Positions 16,513 to 24,735 of a DNA stretch of 39,680 nt are shown here, piece after piece. The stretch lies in the NCBI GenBank assembly GCA_947467315.1, contig CANIID010000013.1:1-39680 (forward strand), written 5' to 3'. The notes below the pieces were generated by a model. That model did no database searches. It had not been told where the DNA came from and worked only from the letters and a program-made list of their open reading frames with translations. The stretch is from Betaproteobacteria bacterium. GTDB lineage: Bacteria; Pseudomonadota; Gammaproteobacteria; Burkholderiales; SG8-41. The translations under genes and the position numbers were made by a program. Within the stretch, counting starts at the first letter, position 1. Each line of letters starts with the position of its first letter.

Positions 16513-17550
16513 ATGAGCAAGATGGAAGATCTCCTAAAGCAGAAAGAGGAAATCGAATCCGCCATTCAGGCCGAGTTTATTCGTGAACGTGACGCTGCGA
16601 CCATGGGTGATGCGGCCGCGGAATACAACCTCGGCGTGATGTATCACCAAGGTCAGGGAGTGAAAATTAACTATCCAGAAGCGCTGCGATTCTTCAAGCT
16701 GTCCGCAAGCAAAACTTTTTCTGAGGCTCAATTCAAGCTTGGGTTAATGTTTGAAAATGGACAGGGCGTTACCGCTGCTGACGAAGAAGCGCTATCTTGG
16801 TACAAGCTTGCAGCAGAGCAAGGTCATGTTGAAGCGCATTTAAATAGTGGCGTGATCTACGAAAGACTTAAGGGTGCGAAGCAAGACTACGCGCAAGCCA
16901 TGCGGTCGTATAAATTTTCGGCTGAGCATGGCAATACTGATGCGAAGTTTCACATTGGTTGCATGTATGAAAATCACCATGGTGTCGAGCAGGATTACGC
17001 GGAGGCAGTTCGCTGGTTCAGGCAAGCATCTGAATTGGGGCATACCGAGGCGTACTTCAGACTGGGTGTGATTTATAGCGACGGTCTTGAGGTCAAGCAA
17101 GATTACGCCGAGGCGATACGGTGCTACCGGTTAGCTGCTGCACAGGGACATGCGGGGGCGCAGGTGAATCTTGGTCTGATGTATGACAATGGCGAAGGTG
17201 TATCTCAAAGTTATTCTGAGGCCATGCGCTATTACAAGGTGGCGGCATTGCGTGGAAATGCTGATGCGCAATCAAAGGTCGGCATTATGTTTAGTAATGG
17301 TAAGGGTGTTAAGCAAGATGATGCCGAAGCTTTGCGCTGGTACAAGCTGGCAGCAGCGCAGGATCATGCGGCAGCACTTTCAAATCTGGGTTTCATGTAT
17401 GAGCATGGCCGTGGCGTTGAAGCCGATGATCGACAAGCGCTCATGTGGTTCAACAAGGCTGCAAAAAAAGGTGATCTCAATGCAGCCAAAATTCGGGACA
17501 TGATTGAGGCTAGATTGGCTGCGCAAGAAAGACCGAAAGGCGCCAAGTAG
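16513..17550 (+). CDS. Cytoplasmic Sel1-repeat protein
   Basis: 345 residues. GGAG at 16502-16505 places the start at ATG 16513 (TTG 16507 is too close). A charged N-terminal helix (residues 1-30, KMEDLLKQKEEIESAIQAEF) is followed by eight 36-residue Sel1 repeats (about 32-319) of the type AQFKLGLMFENGQGV and EALSWYKLAAEQGH, and a short helical tail. Sel1 repeats form alpha/alpha superhelices that bind other proteins. There is no signal peptide, unlike most bacterial Sel1 proteins. Its base composition is visibly lower in GC than the neighbours, and it lies between an IS3 remnant and a 95-bp inverted-repeat element, which suggests it was acquired horizontally. Confidence 0.85.
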   Translation: MSKMEDLLKQKEEIESAIQAEFIRERDAATMGDAAAEYNLGVMYHQGQGVKINYPEALRFFKLSASKTFSEAQFKLGLMFENGQGVTAADEEALSWYKLAAEQGHVEAHLNSGVIYERLKGAKQDYAQAMRSYKFSAEHGNTDAKFHIGCMYENHHGVEQDYAEAVRWFRQASELGHTEAYFRLGVIYSDGLEVKQDYAEAIRCYRLAAAQGHAGAQVNLGLMYDNGEGVSQSYSEAMRYYKVAALRGNADAQSKVGIMFSNGKGVKQDDAEALRWYKLAAAQDHAAALSNLGFMYEHGRGVEADDRQALMWFNKAAKKGDLNAAKIRDMIEARLAAQERPKGAK

Positions 17551-17582
17551 CCCCCGCTGCAGGCTGCGACATTGCGCGCCAC

Positions 17583-17677
17583 GAGGGTGTAAATAGTTTT
17601 GTGTAATCGGTCATTAGGCAGGAAACTGCCTTTCCACAAGGAGCCCAATGACCAAACGCAAAACTATTTACACCCTC
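17583..17677. mobile_element. 95-bp MITE-like element with long terminal inverted repeats
   Basis: The left end starts GAGGGTGTAAATAGTTTTG at 17583 and the right end, in reverse complement, is identical for those 19 bases. Pairing continues with mismatches (GGTCATTAGGC against GGTCATTGGGC) for about 38 bp per arm. Only about 19 bases of centre remain, with no transposase. The ends look like those of IS256-group elements, by general resemblance. The flanks both contain TTGCGC, but no exact target duplication is adjacent. Confidence 0.7.
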
Positions 17678-17685
17678 TTGCGCCC

Positions 17686-17811
17686 ATGATAACCACCAGC
17701 ACGATACGCACTCCAGGAGACCTGAAGGCCCGCGTCGTCGCTGCCGCCGAGCGCGCAGGACGACCCGCTACGCCAACGGTCAGTGATGCGCGTTGTGGCG
17801 CTCACCCGTGA
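17686..17811 (+). pseudogene. Ribbon-helix-helix antitoxin, N-terminal fragment
   Basis: ATG 17686 opens a 41-codon frame. Its first ~26 residues (TSTIRTPGDLKARVVAAAER and AG) look like the beta strand and first helix of CopG/ParD-like antitoxins. Similarity ends at about 17760, and the rest of the frame is antisense to the end of the PCuAC gene. It directly follows the 95-bp inverted-repeat element. No toxin gene remains. Confidence 0.5.
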
Positions 17812-18253
17812 TATCACGCACTTCCGCCGACAGCTCCAGCGATTCACGCTTTTTGTCCGCGAGTTCAAAGGTGAGCTTCAACGCCACGCGCTCGCCCGGC
17901 TTCATCTGCTGTTTGAGCCCCATCATCATGACGTGATAGCCGCCGGACGCGAGCTTGACGGTTTTGCCGGCGGGGATATCGATGCCGTCCACCGGGAACA
18001 TTTTCATCACGCCGTTTTGCATGGTCATGTTGTGAATTTCGACGGATGTCGCCACCGGGCTTTCCACGCTCAACAAGCGCACGGTGCTTTTGGCGGTAAT
18101 CTCCATGAACGCGCCAGTGCCTTTTTGTGCGGCCACCGTGCCGCGCACCCAGGCCTCTTTCACCTCAACCGATTGCGCGTGTGCGGCAACCGGCAGCGCC
18201 ATGGCGGCGCTGGACACCATGATAGTCAGTGCTAACCTTAATCCGTGAATCAC
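17780..18253 (-). CDS. Periplasmic copper chaperone PCu(A)C
   Basis: 157 residues with a signal peptide ending VAAHAQS. The copper site HNMTMQNGVMKM (near residue 93) plus GGYHVMMMGLKQ (near 125) supplies the His and Met ligands of the H(M)X10MX21HXM pattern of the PCuAC family, which delivers Cu(I) to cytochrome oxidase subunits. VKEAWVRGTV and GTGAFMEI are also typical. A His-rich tail (GERHNAHH) could add metal binding. The GTG start at 18253 is set by AAAGGA inside an AT-rich repeat copy. It lies 56 bases after hslU in the same direction. Confidence 0.92.
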   Translation of the reverse strand: MIHGLRLALTIMVSSAAMALPVAAHAQSVEVKEAWVRGTVAAQKGTGAFMEITAKSTVRLLSVESPVATSVEIHNMTMQNGVMKMFPVDGIDIPAGKTVKLASGGYHVMMMGLKQQMKPGERVALKLTFELADKKRESLELSAEVRDITGERHNAHH

Positions 18254-18281
18254 AAATATTCCTTTAAAAACATATACTTAT
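18254..18281 (-). repeat. AT-rich dispersed repeat, copy 5; provides PCuAC RBS
   Basis: Minus strand: ATAAGTATATG then TTTTTAAAGGAATATTT, ending exactly at the GTG start of the PCuAC gene. AAAGGA is the Shine-Dalgarno. The frame ATG-TTT-TTA-AAG-GAA-TAT-TTG-TGA stops on the GTG start codon (GTGA). Confidence 0.85.
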
Positions 18282-18309
18282 ATATTATCCCTTGCTGTGG
18301 GGCCGCCCC

Positions 18310-19635
18310 TTACAGCACGTAACGCGCGAGGTCCTCGCTTTGTGCCAGGTCTTTTAAGCGCGCATCCACGTAAGCACCGTCGATGGCCACTGTCTCGCCG
18401 CTGTGTTTGCCGGCGTTGAAGGATATGTCCTCCAGCAGTTTTTCCATCACGGTATAAAGCCGGCGCGCGCCGATGTTTTCGGTTTTTTCATTCACCTGCC
18501 ACGCGATCTCGGCGAGGCGTTTGATTGCGTCCGCACCGAACGCGAGTTTCACTTCTTCGGTGGCGAGCAAGGCTTCGTATTGCTTGACCAGGCTGGCGTG
18601 GGTGTTGGTGAGTATCTGCTCAAAATCGGACACTGACAGACTGCTCAACTCAACACGGATCGGAAAGCGCCCCTGCAATTCGGGTATCAAATCCGACGGT
18701 TTTGAAAAATGAAACGCGCCGCTGGCGATGAATAAAATATGATCGGTCTTGATCATGCCGTATTTGGTGGTGACAGTCGTGCCTTCGACCAGCGGCAACA
18801 AATCGCGCTGCACGCCCTGGCGCGACACATCGGCGCCGGAGGATTCCTGCCGCCCGGCGATCTTGTCGATTTCATCGAGGAACACGATACCGTTTTGCTC
18901 GACGCTGTTGACCGCCTGCTGTTTCAAATCTTCGTCGTTGACCAGCTTGCCAGCCTCTTCATCGGTCAACAGTTTCATCGCGTCGCGCACTTTCATCTTG
19001 CGCGTGCGTTTTTTGCCGGTTCCGATGTTCTGGAACATGCCCTGTATCTGCGAGGTTAAGTCTTCCATGCCGGGCGGGGCCATGATCTCCATGTGCGCCT
19101 GCATGCCCGCGACTTCGATCTCGATTTCCTTGTCGTCGAATTCGCCTTCGCGCAGTTTTTTTCGGAATTTCTGCCGCGTGGGGTTTTCGCCTTCTTCTGC
19201 GGTTGCCCCGAAATCCGGCGGCGGCGGCAACAGCACATCGAGCACGCGCTCTTCCGCCATATCTTCGGCCTGACGCCGCACCTTGCGCGTGGCTTCTGTG
19301 CGGATGTCCTTGATCGCGGTTTCCACCAGATCGCGGATGATGGTATCGACATCGCGTCCGACGTAGCCCACCTCGGTGAATTTCGTCGCTTCGATCTTAA
19401 TAAACGGCGCGTCGGCCAACCGCGCCAGCCGGCGCGCGATTTCCGTTTTGCCCACGCCGGTGGGCCCAATCATCAAAATATTCTTCGGCGTGATTTCCTG
19501 ACGCAGCGGCTCGGCCACCTGCTGCCGCCGCCAGCGATTGCGCAGCGCAATCGCGACCGCGCGCTTGGCGTCATCCTGACCGATGATATGGCGGTCGAGC
19601 TCGTGTACGATTTCCTGGGGGGTCATGTGTGACAT
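18310..19635 (-). CDS. hslU: HslU, ATPase subunit of the HslVU protease
   Basis: 441 residues, like E. coli HslU (443). HslU is the cytoplasmic hexameric AAA+ unfoldase that feeds substrates to HslV. ATG 19635 gives the family N-terminus [20 protein letters not shown]; the longer frame from 19668 only adds residues read from a repeat. Walker A is [13 protein letters not shown]. The I-domain (about 110-240) carries the substrate loop [16 protein letters not shown] just before it. Walker B is [14 protein letters not shown], and the sensor/C-domain segment is [19 protein letters not shown]. The C-terminal tail DLARYVL, which docks into HslV, is intact. It follows hslV by 79 bases that hold an inverted repeat. 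Confidence 0.97.
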   Translation of the reverse strand: MSHMTPQEIVHELDRHIIGQDDAKRAVAIALRNRWRRQQVAEPLRQEITPKNILMIGPTGVGKTEIARRLARLADAPFIKIEATKFTEVGYVGRDVDTIIRDLVETAIKDIRTEATRKVRRQAEDMAEERVLDVLLPPPPDFGATAEEGENPTRQKFRKKLREGEFDDKEIEIEVAGMQAHMEIMAPPGMEDLTSQIQGMFQNIGTGKKRTRKMKVRDAMKLLTDEEAGKLVNDEDLKQQAVNSVEQNGIVFLDEIDKIAGRQESSGADVSRQGVQRDLLPLVEGTTVTTKYGMIKTDHILFIASGAFHFSKPSDLIPELQGRFPIRVELSSLSVSDFEQILTNTHASLVKQYEALLATEEVKLAFGADAIKRLAEIAWQVNEKTENIGARRLYTVMEKLLEDISFNAGKHSGETVAIDGAYVDARLKDLAQSEDLARYVL

Positions 19636-19638
19636 AGC

Positions 19639-19720
19639 GTGAGGCGTTAGGTGTGAGGCGTGGGACATCAGGAGCGAGGCATCATGCGACAGCGGCGGGG
19701 TTACCCCTCACGCCTCACTC
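19639..19720. repeat. Inverted repeat built from GTGAGGC heptamers, between hslV and hslU
   Basis: The left part reads GTGAGGC, GTTAGGT, GTGAGGC, GTGGGAC in tandem (19639-19666). The right arm CCCCTCACGCCTCACTC at 19704-19720 is its reverse complement in large part and overlaps the hslV stop codon. It could fold into a hairpin in the hslVU messenger. The design matches the GTGAAAN inverted repeat at 2257-2326. Confidence 0.65.
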
Positions 19721-20257
19721 CAAAACCTCGATCGTATGCTGCTGATTAGTATAAATACAAAGATCACCCGCGATTTCGAGCGATTTTTTTACGATATCAC
19801 GCGGCGCAAGATCGGTATTTCCCAGCAGCGCGCGTGCCGCCGATTGCGCGAACGACCCGCCGCTGCCAATGGCGACGATGCCGTGCTCTGGCTCCAACAC
19901 GTCGCCCACGCCCGTGATAATCAGCGAATGATCGCGATCCGCCACCGCGAGCATCGCTTCCAGGCGGCGCAACATGCGGTCGGTGCGCCAGTCTTTGGCG
20001 AGTTCCACCGCCGAGCGCATCAAATTGCCTTGATGCTTTTCCAGCTTGGCCTCAAAACGCTCAAACAGGGTGAATGCATCCGAAGTGCCGCCGGCAAATC
20101 CCGCGAGTATCTTTTCGTGATACAGGCGGCGGATTTTGCGCGCGGTGGATTTCACCACCACATTGCCGAGCGTCACTTGTCCGTCGCCGCCGAGCGCGAC
20201 GATGTTGCCGCGACGCACCGACAGGATGGTGGTGCCGTGAAAGACTTCAGGGTTCAT
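19715..20257 (-). CDS. hslV: HslV, peptidase subunit of the HslVU protease
   Basis: 180 residues. HslV is the cytoplasmic dodecameric threonine peptidase. A short propeptide (MNPEVFHG) precedes TTILSVRRG, so the catalytic Thr is residue 9, exposed after self-cleavage. [30 protein letters not shown] and [20 protein letters not shown] are nearly invariant HslV motifs, and [15 protein letters not shown] is the metal-binding turn. It is upstream of hslU in the usual order. Confidence 0.97.
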   Translation of the reverse strand: MNPEVFHGTTILSVRRGNIVALGGDGQVTLGNVVVKSTARKIRRLYHEKILAGFAGGTSDAFTLFERFEAKLEKHQGNLMRSAVELAKDWRTDRMLRRLEAMLAVADRDHSLIITGVGDVLEPEHGIVAIGSGGSFAQSAARALLGNTDLAPRDIVKKSLEIAGDLCIYTNQQHTIEVLE

Positions 20258-20307
20258 GCGCAGGCCATCAAGGAAGGGTTTGCCATAGGCGGGGCACCAT
20301 ACACAGG

Positions 20308-20334
20308 TAATGTCGTTTTAGCGTTTTTCAAGGG
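20308..20334 (-). promoter_or_regulatory. Candidate sigma32 (heat-shock) promoter of hslVU
   Basis: On the minus strand CCCTTGAAA (20334-20326), 10 bases, then CGACATTA (20315-20308). This resembles the heat-shock promoter pattern CTTGAAA and CCCCATNT, with a somewhat short spacer. It lies about 50 bases before the hslV ATG. HslVU is heat-shock controlled in other Proteobacteria. Confidence 0.4.
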
Positions 20335-20352
20335 CTGATTATAGCCGCGATA

Positions 20353-21045
20353 TCAATCCAGCTTGAACACCACCGGCACTACATACGGCGACTCAATGGC
20401 TTGTGCGCCCTGCCGCGCCGGCACAAACCGCCACGCTTTTACCGCCGCGAGCGCGGCTTCGTCGAGTGACGCATGGCCGCTGGTTTTTTCGAGGCCCACA
20501 CTGGCTGCAAGTCCTTCGGCAGTGACCAGCACGCGGATCAACACTGTGCCTTGATCGCCACGGCGCCGCGCCGCGAGCGGATACACCGGTCGTGGATTGT
20601 TCAGGTACGCCGCATCGGAACGCGGCGGCGTTGCCGGTGCCGGTGCGGCGACAGGCGCAAGCGCCGGACGCTGCACGTCAGGCGGCGGCGCGGGACGCTG
20701 TTCTGGGACCACAATCGACGACGGCGGCGCCTCGGGCGCCGCCATCAGTATCGTATCTTGTTGCGCACGCGGTTCCGTTGTTTGCGCAACCGCAGGCTTC
20801 AGTGGCTGGGGCGCTGGACGCTCCCGTGGCACATCCAGCGGCAACGGTTTCGGCGGGACGATCTGCGGCGACGTTTCCGGCGAAATCAGTTCGACCGTGA
20901 GCGGGTGCGGCAAATCGTCACGCAGTGCCTTCCATTGCGGCAGCAGCGTCAGCACTATCGCGTGCGTCGCCACGCTGCCCGCTAGACACAGCATCAGCAG
21001 CGCATGATTGTGCGCCTTGACGGTCGAAATTGAATCTGCAGCCAT
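20353..21045 (-). CDS. tonB: TonB-family energy transducer
   Basis: 230 residues. One N-terminal membrane helix (about 14-33, LMLCLAGSVATHAIVLTLLP) is followed by a long Pro-rich periplasmic spacer (PPKPLPLDVPRERPAPQPLK and on to 145). The C-terminal TonB domain follows: NNPRPVYPLAARRRGDQGTV, SVGLEKTSGHASLDEAALAA and VKAWRFVPARQG. It passes proton-motive force to outer-membrane receptors. It follows the receptor gene by 122 bases in the same direction, so it probably serves that receptor. No exbB/exbD is in the window. The start region (TTTAAAGATTATTTAATA before ATG) is an AT-rich repeat copy with a weak Shine-Dalgarno. Confidence 0.9.
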   Translation of the reverse strand: MAADSISTVKAHNHALLMLCLAGSVATHAIVLTLLPQWKALRDDLPHPLTVELISPETSPQIVPPKPLPLDVPRERPAPQPLKPAVAQTTEPRAQQDTILMAAPEAPPSSIVVPEQRPAPPPDVQRPALAPVAAPAPATPPRSDAAYLNNPRPVYPLAARRRGDQGTVLIRVLVTAEGLAASVGLEKTSGHASLDEAALAAVKAWRFVPARQGAQAIESPYVVPVVFKLD

Positions 21046-21076
21046 TATTAAATAATCTTTAAAAACAAATGCTTAT
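21046..21076 (-). repeat. AT-rich dispersed repeat, copy 6, at the tonB start
   Basis: Minus strand: ATAAGCATTTG then TTTTTAAAGATTATTTAATA, ending just before the tonB ATG. The mini-frame TTG-TTT-TTA-AAG-ATT-ATT-TAA closes two bases before that ATG. Confidence 0.75.
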
Positions 21077-21167
21077 ACATAAATACTACTACCCGTAACA
21101 CCGCGCGAGGCGTGATTATCGTCCGCTTTACCCGGCGCGACAAACACGCTCAACGCCGCACGGTGGC

Positions 21168-23282
21168 TTAGAACTGCACGCGCATACCCACCTGCCCGCT
21201 CCGCTTGCCCATTGGCGCGATATCTTTCAAAAACGACACGTGATTGCGCGCATCCGCGTTAAGCAAGTTCACGCCGCGCAGAAAAAGCTCCGCGCTGCCG
21301 TGTGGTGTCGGCGACTTCATGCGGTAGGTCAAAGCCGCATTGAGCATGGTGTAACTGTCGGTAGGCAATTCATTGGCCGACACACGATTTTGCGCAGACA
21401 CCCACGTTGCATCCACCCGCGCGCCGAACTGGCCCCAGCGATAATCAAGGCCCGCACCGAATCGTCGCGGCGCAATGCGCGGCAGCGGCAGGCCGGTGTA
21501 GCGATCATCGGCGCGCACGTAGTCGAACTTCAGCAGTAAATCGAGCGTGTTCGCCCGATCCAGCAATCTGAGTTTTCCTTCGGCCTCCATGCCGCGAAAG
21601 CGCGCGGGCACGGCGCGATAGGCGAGTTCGGGCAACACTTCTTCGCCCGTGTTATCCGAAACGCCGGGCGTAATCGTCTCAGGCGGATTCAGCTCGCCAT
21701 CCGCGCCACGTGTGTTACCACTATTGAACACGCCGATGTAGTTCTTGAAACGGCTGTGGAACACACTGATGCTGCCCGAGTGCGCGCCGGAACGCATACG
21801 CAATGCGGCATCGAAGGCCCGTGATTTTTCTCTGGCGAATGTGCTGTCACCCACCTCGTAAGAGCCCGTCGCGGCGTGCGGGCCGTTGGCATACAACTCA
21901 TAATAAGTCGGCGCGCGCTCGGTCATCGTGCCGTTAAGCGCCAGCGCCAGTCCCGGTGTAAAACGATAGACGCCGCCAATGGCACCGCTGTTGCCGCTGA
22001 AGGATCGAGCCTGCGTTGGATCGAAGCGCGGCCCTGCGCCGCCAAACGGCGTGGGGCCGCCGCCTTGCGAGCTGACTTCGGTTCGCTCGTGACGTCCGCC
22101 AAAGGTGAGCTTCAATTTTCCTATCGGCAGCTCTTCATAAATAAACAGTGCCTTGCTGTCGGTTTTCGTCGTCGGCACAAACGCTTCGGCGCCGAGCGCG
22201 GAAAAATCAACGCTGTTGAACTGCACGCCAACCGCGCCTTTCAGCGGGCCGAGATTGCCATGCACCAGTTCCAGCCTGCCTTCGTGTCCTCTGCTTTTGA
22301 AATCGGTGGCCGGCACGCCGGCGTCAAGCTCGGTGTGTTTGTAGTCGGTCTTGCCCAGTTTGAATTTAACGCCGGTGATAAATGACCCGATGTCGCGCAT
22401 TTCACCCGCAAGATCCCAGCGCTTGCTCTCCATGTCGATGGTCACTTCCGGCTCGGCTACCGTACCGTATCGGCTCTCGAACGAGGAGAACGACAAGCCA
22501 ACATAGCCCTTGTCCCACGTGGCGGAGCCGCCTATCGATCCGCCGCTGGAACGCGACGCGCTGTTGGGCAGGGTGCCGTAGGTTACGGCTCGCGCCGGAT
22601 CAGTGGCTTGCAGACGTGGCGAAATAGTCGGGCCTTTAATTTTCAAATCATCGGTGTCGCGGGTGTACACGTCGGTATGCAGCGCAAAGCGCCCGTTGCC
22701 GGCTTCCAGCATGGCGCCGAAGGCCTTCTCGGATTCGGCGCCGCCGAGACGCCCCTCGGCTCTGCCGCGCACGCCCTGCAGCGGCTCCTGCGGAATACGG
22801 TTGTCGATCACGTTGACCACACCGCCCACCGCGTTGCCGCCATAGAAAAGTGCCGCCGGTCCGCGCACCACTTCGACACGCTCGACCACCAGCGGATCAA
22901 TCGGCACCGCGTGATCGTTGCTCAATGAAGAAGCATCGAGCACGCCGGTGCCATTGCTAAGAATGCGTATGCGATCGCCTTCAAGACCGCGGATCACCGG
23001 GCGGCTGGCGTTGGGGCCGAAGTACGTGGAGCTCACACCAGGCATTTCGTTCAGGGTTTCCCCCAGCGTCGAGCGGCGCTGCAAAAAAAGGTTGGTTCCT
23101 TCCAACACGGACGTCGGCGACACCAGGCTGAACAGTTCACTGCCCAGCGGATTGCCAGTGACGATCACCGGCGACAATTGAGTCGGTGTCCCCGTAGTGG
23201 CGGGGGGCTTAGCAGCAGGGGTCTGCGCGTGCGCGGAAACCGCGAACGCAGCAGCGACCGCATAGGCGATGCGACTGAACAT
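21168..23282 (-). CDS. TonB-dependent outer-membrane receptor, ZnuD-like
   Basis: 704 residues from ATG 23282, which has AGGAG seven bases upstream. A signal peptide (AVAAAFAVSAHAQ) is followed by a plug domain: LGETLNEMPGVSSTYFGPNA, SRPVIRGLEGDRIRILSNG, VLDASSLSNDHAVPIDPLVV and ERVEVVRGPAALFYGGNAVG. A 22-strand barrel follows, ending in an aromatic C-terminus (GQVGMRVQF). The NDHAVPIDP and GGVVNVIDNRIP segments are those of the ZnuD zinc-receptor group. Zinc specificity is inferred from this group and from the His-rich and DUF3299 neighbours. The long Gly/Ser/Pro loop (about 415-435) may be a variable surface loop. tonB follows downstream. Confidence 0.9.
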   Translation of the reverse strand: MFSRIAYAVAAAFAVSAHAQTPAAKPPATTGTPTQLSPVIVTGNPLGSELFSLVSPTSVLEGTNLFLQRRSTLGETLNEMPGVSSTYFGPNASRPVIRGLEGDRIRILSNGTGVLDASSLSNDHAVPIDPLVVERVEVVRGPAALFYGGNAVGGVVNVIDNRIPQEPLQGVRGRAEGRLGGAESEKAFGAMLEAGNGRFALHTDVYTRDTDDLKIKGPTISPRLQATDPARAVTYGTLPNSASRSSGGSIGGSATWDKGYVGLSFSSFESRYGTVAEPEVTIDMESKRWDLAGEMRDIGSFITGVKFKLGKTDYKHTELDAGVPATDFKSRGHEGRLELVHGNLGPLKGAVGVQFNSVDFSALGAEAFVPTTKTDSKALFIYEELPIGKLKLTFGGRHERTEVSSQGGGPTPFGGAGPRFDPTQARSFSGNSGAIGGVYRFTPGLALALNGTMTERAPTYYELYANGPHAATGSYEVGDSTFAREKSRAFDAALRMRSGAHSGSISVFHSRFKNYIGVFNSGNTRGADGELNPPETITPGVSDNTGEEVLPELAYRAVPARFRGMEAEGKLRLLDRANTLDLLLKFDYVRADDRYTGLPLPRIAPRRFGAGLDYRWGQFGARVDATWVSAQNRVSANELPTDSYTMLNAALTYRMKSPTPHGSAELFLRGVNLLNADARNHVSFLKDIAPMGKRSGQVGMRVQF

Positions 23283-23392
23283 GAATTTCTCCTGTGGAAT
23301 GCACGAATACACGGCACGCAGACTCGAGCGATGCTCAAGCCGCGCGGGGTTTCAGAACTATGCGGCCGGGGCGTTACCCAAGCCGCAGCACA

Positions 23393-23761
23393 TCACAGGA
23401 AAAGGGGTGGACCGCGCGAGAGCGCAGGAACGGCTTCGGAACCGAGCCGCGGGTTAAACGTGTAGATTGCAACAGCCGCTGGAAGATCAGCGGCAACGAA
23501 AGCGGCACAAACACCATGCACTCCGCCCAGCACTTGGCCGAACGCGAGGTCGAAAGCGCACAAGCTGCGTTCCCCGGATGGGGATTCGTGGCCATCATCG
23601 CGACCATCCGCGTGCCCCTCGGTCTCGGCTTCATGGTCATGCGCGAGCGTGCCTTGTGCTCGTGCATCGCTGCCCGCATGCCATGTGGCATGCGCGATAG
23701 CGCCCTGCTGCGCCACGAGCAGCAGGACGACACAGAGATAATGGAATAACCGGCGAGACAA
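23393..23761 (-). CDS. Small exported His-rich protein (DUF2946-like)
   Basis: 122 residues, TTG start at 23761. An N-terminal signal/membrane segment (FHYLCVVLLLVAQQGAIAHA) is followed by a His/Asp/Glu-rich stretch (HDHEAETEGHADGRDDGHE) that could hold metal. A short conserved-looking part follows (LCAFDLAFGQVLGGVHG), and the tail is ALSRGPPLFL. The ending RGPP and the hydrophobic CAFDLAFGQ resemble DUF2946-type proteins, often found beside TonB-dependent receptors for metals. It lies 110 bases before the receptor gene in the same direction. The start codon is the weakest part of this call. Confidence 0.65.
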   Translation of the reverse strand: MSRRLFHYLCVVLLLVAQQGAIAHATWHAGSDARAQGTLAHDHEAETEGHADGRDDGHESPSGERSLCAFDLAFGQVLGGVHGVCAAFVAADLPAAVAIYTFNPRLGSEAVPALSRGPPLFL

Positions 23762-23770
23762 TTCAGAACT

Positions 23771-23792
23771 CAGTCCGCGTTCAACGCGACTG
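23771..23792. repeat. 10-bp hairpin within the metal gene set
   Basis: CAGTC-CGCGTT pairs with AACGCG-ACTG around a central C, with one bulged base. It lies between the DUF3299 stop and the start of the His-rich gene. No U-run follows, so it may slow or stabilise transcript ends rather than terminate. Confidence 0.35.
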
Positions 23793-23816
23793 AAGCAGCC
23801 CGAGGCAAGACGCGCA

Positions 23817-24344
23817 TTACTTCGCCACCGTCACCACGGCATCCGTGAGCCGATAGTAGAGCCCCATCGGATCATCCTTCAGTACGGCGAGTTTACCGGT
23901 GAGCAATATCGGCTCAAAGCCGTATTTCACTGGCGTCTTGGCCTGCACTTCGACCATTTGCTCCGGCCCGCCGGGCAAACAGAACGAGCACGACGGCGGC
24001 AGCGCGGCGAGTATGAAGCGCGCCTGCTTTTCACCCATGTCGAGCGGCATCATGAAACCCTGAATTTTGACTTCTTTTTTGTCGAGCGCGCTCACTTCTT
24101 TGGCGAACTCCGGCACAAACTTGTCTTTTTGTTTGACCGGCTTCACTTCGCCCAGCGTTTTCCACGACAGCACGCCTTTCATTTCCGGCAACGGCTTGTC
24201 GTTCCACTGCGACGCCGACGCATCGGCTGCGGGATTCTTGGCCATCAGGTCTTTACCGGCCGCCGGGCCTTTCTGCGGCTGCTGCGCCCACGCGCTGGCG
24301 CACACACCCATTAACACTGCGAAACATACGCTCGAAAATTTCAT
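23817..24344 (-). CDS. Periplasmic DUF3299 protein
   Basis: 175 residues with a signal peptide ending SAWAQ. The core VKIQGFMMPLDMGEKQARFI, LAALPPSCSFCLPGGPEQMV and YRLTDAVV is DUF3299. The CSFC pair and nearby acidic residues could bind metal. In several Proteobacteria, DUF3299 proteins are encoded with an FtsX-type ABC transporter in zinc-responsive operons. The same linkage is seen here: permease and ATPase upstream, ZnuD-like receptor downstream. Confidence 0.85.
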   Translation of the reverse strand: MKFSSVCFAVLMGVCASAWAQQPQKGPAAGKDLMAKNPAADASASQWNDKPLPEMKGVLSWKTLGEVKPVKQKDKFVPEFAKEVSALDKKEVKIQGFMMPLDMGEKQARFILAALPPSCSFCLPGGPEQMVEVQAKTPVKYGFEPILLTGKLAVLKDDPMGLYYRLTDAVVTVAK

Positions 24345-24408
24345 CGCAACCTCCAGAAGGTCAAACCCGTCAATAGCGAACTAGTCTACTCCACTCCGCA
24401 AACTATCA

Positions 24409-24438
24409 GTAAGTATATGTTTCTATTGATAATTTTAT
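24409..24438 (+). repeat. AT-rich dispersed repeat, copy 7
   Basis: Plus strand: GTAAGTATATG then TTTCTATTGATAATTTTAT. It abuts the stop codon of the small periplasmic protein gene and faces against the direction of the surrounding minus-strand genes, so it cannot act as their ribosome binding site. Confidence 0.6.
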
Positions 24439-24439
24439 A

Positions 24440-24709
24440 TCAGTGCTTGTGTTTCATGCCACACAGCGTGCCGATGCCCAGCCCCTTGCAGTCCTTCGCC
24501 AACTGCGCATGACAGGCTTTCTCGCCCTTGCCGCTCTCCAGACATTTCGCGGCGGTGAGATGCGCGTCCGCCATCGCGCGATGATCGAGGATGTCTTTTT
24601 GCACCTCGGCGGCGCCGTGCGCTTTGTCGCTTTTTGGCGTCTTGTCCTGCGCCCACGCGGGCGTAGCCATCAGAACAACGGCCAGCGTTGAAATCCAAAC
24701 TTTGTTCAT
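24440..24709 (-). CDS. Small periplasmic Cys/His protein
   Basis: 89 residues. AGGAG precedes ATG 24709. A signal peptide (STLAVVLMATPAWAQ) is followed by DHRAMADAHLTAAKCLESG, EKACHAQLAKDCKGLGIG and the ending TLCGMKHKH. Four Cys and several His in a short mature protein suggest metal binding or disulphides. I do not recognise a named family. It lies 26 bases after the ABC permease gene and 95 before DUF3299, so it belongs to the same transcript. Confidence 0.75.
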   Translation of the reverse strand: MNKVWISTLAVVLMATPAWAQDKTPKSDKAHGAAEVQKDILDHRAMADAHLTAAKCLESGKGEKACHAQLAKDCKGLGIGTLCGMKHKH

Positions 24710-24735
24710 GTGCTCTCCTATACTGTTGATAGACA

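Noticed and set aside
16604-17470. Regular ~108-base periodicity, possible DNA repeat array
   Set aside because: The period equals 36 codons and reflects the Sel1 protein repeats; the DNA copies are diverged and there are no spacers as in CRISPR.
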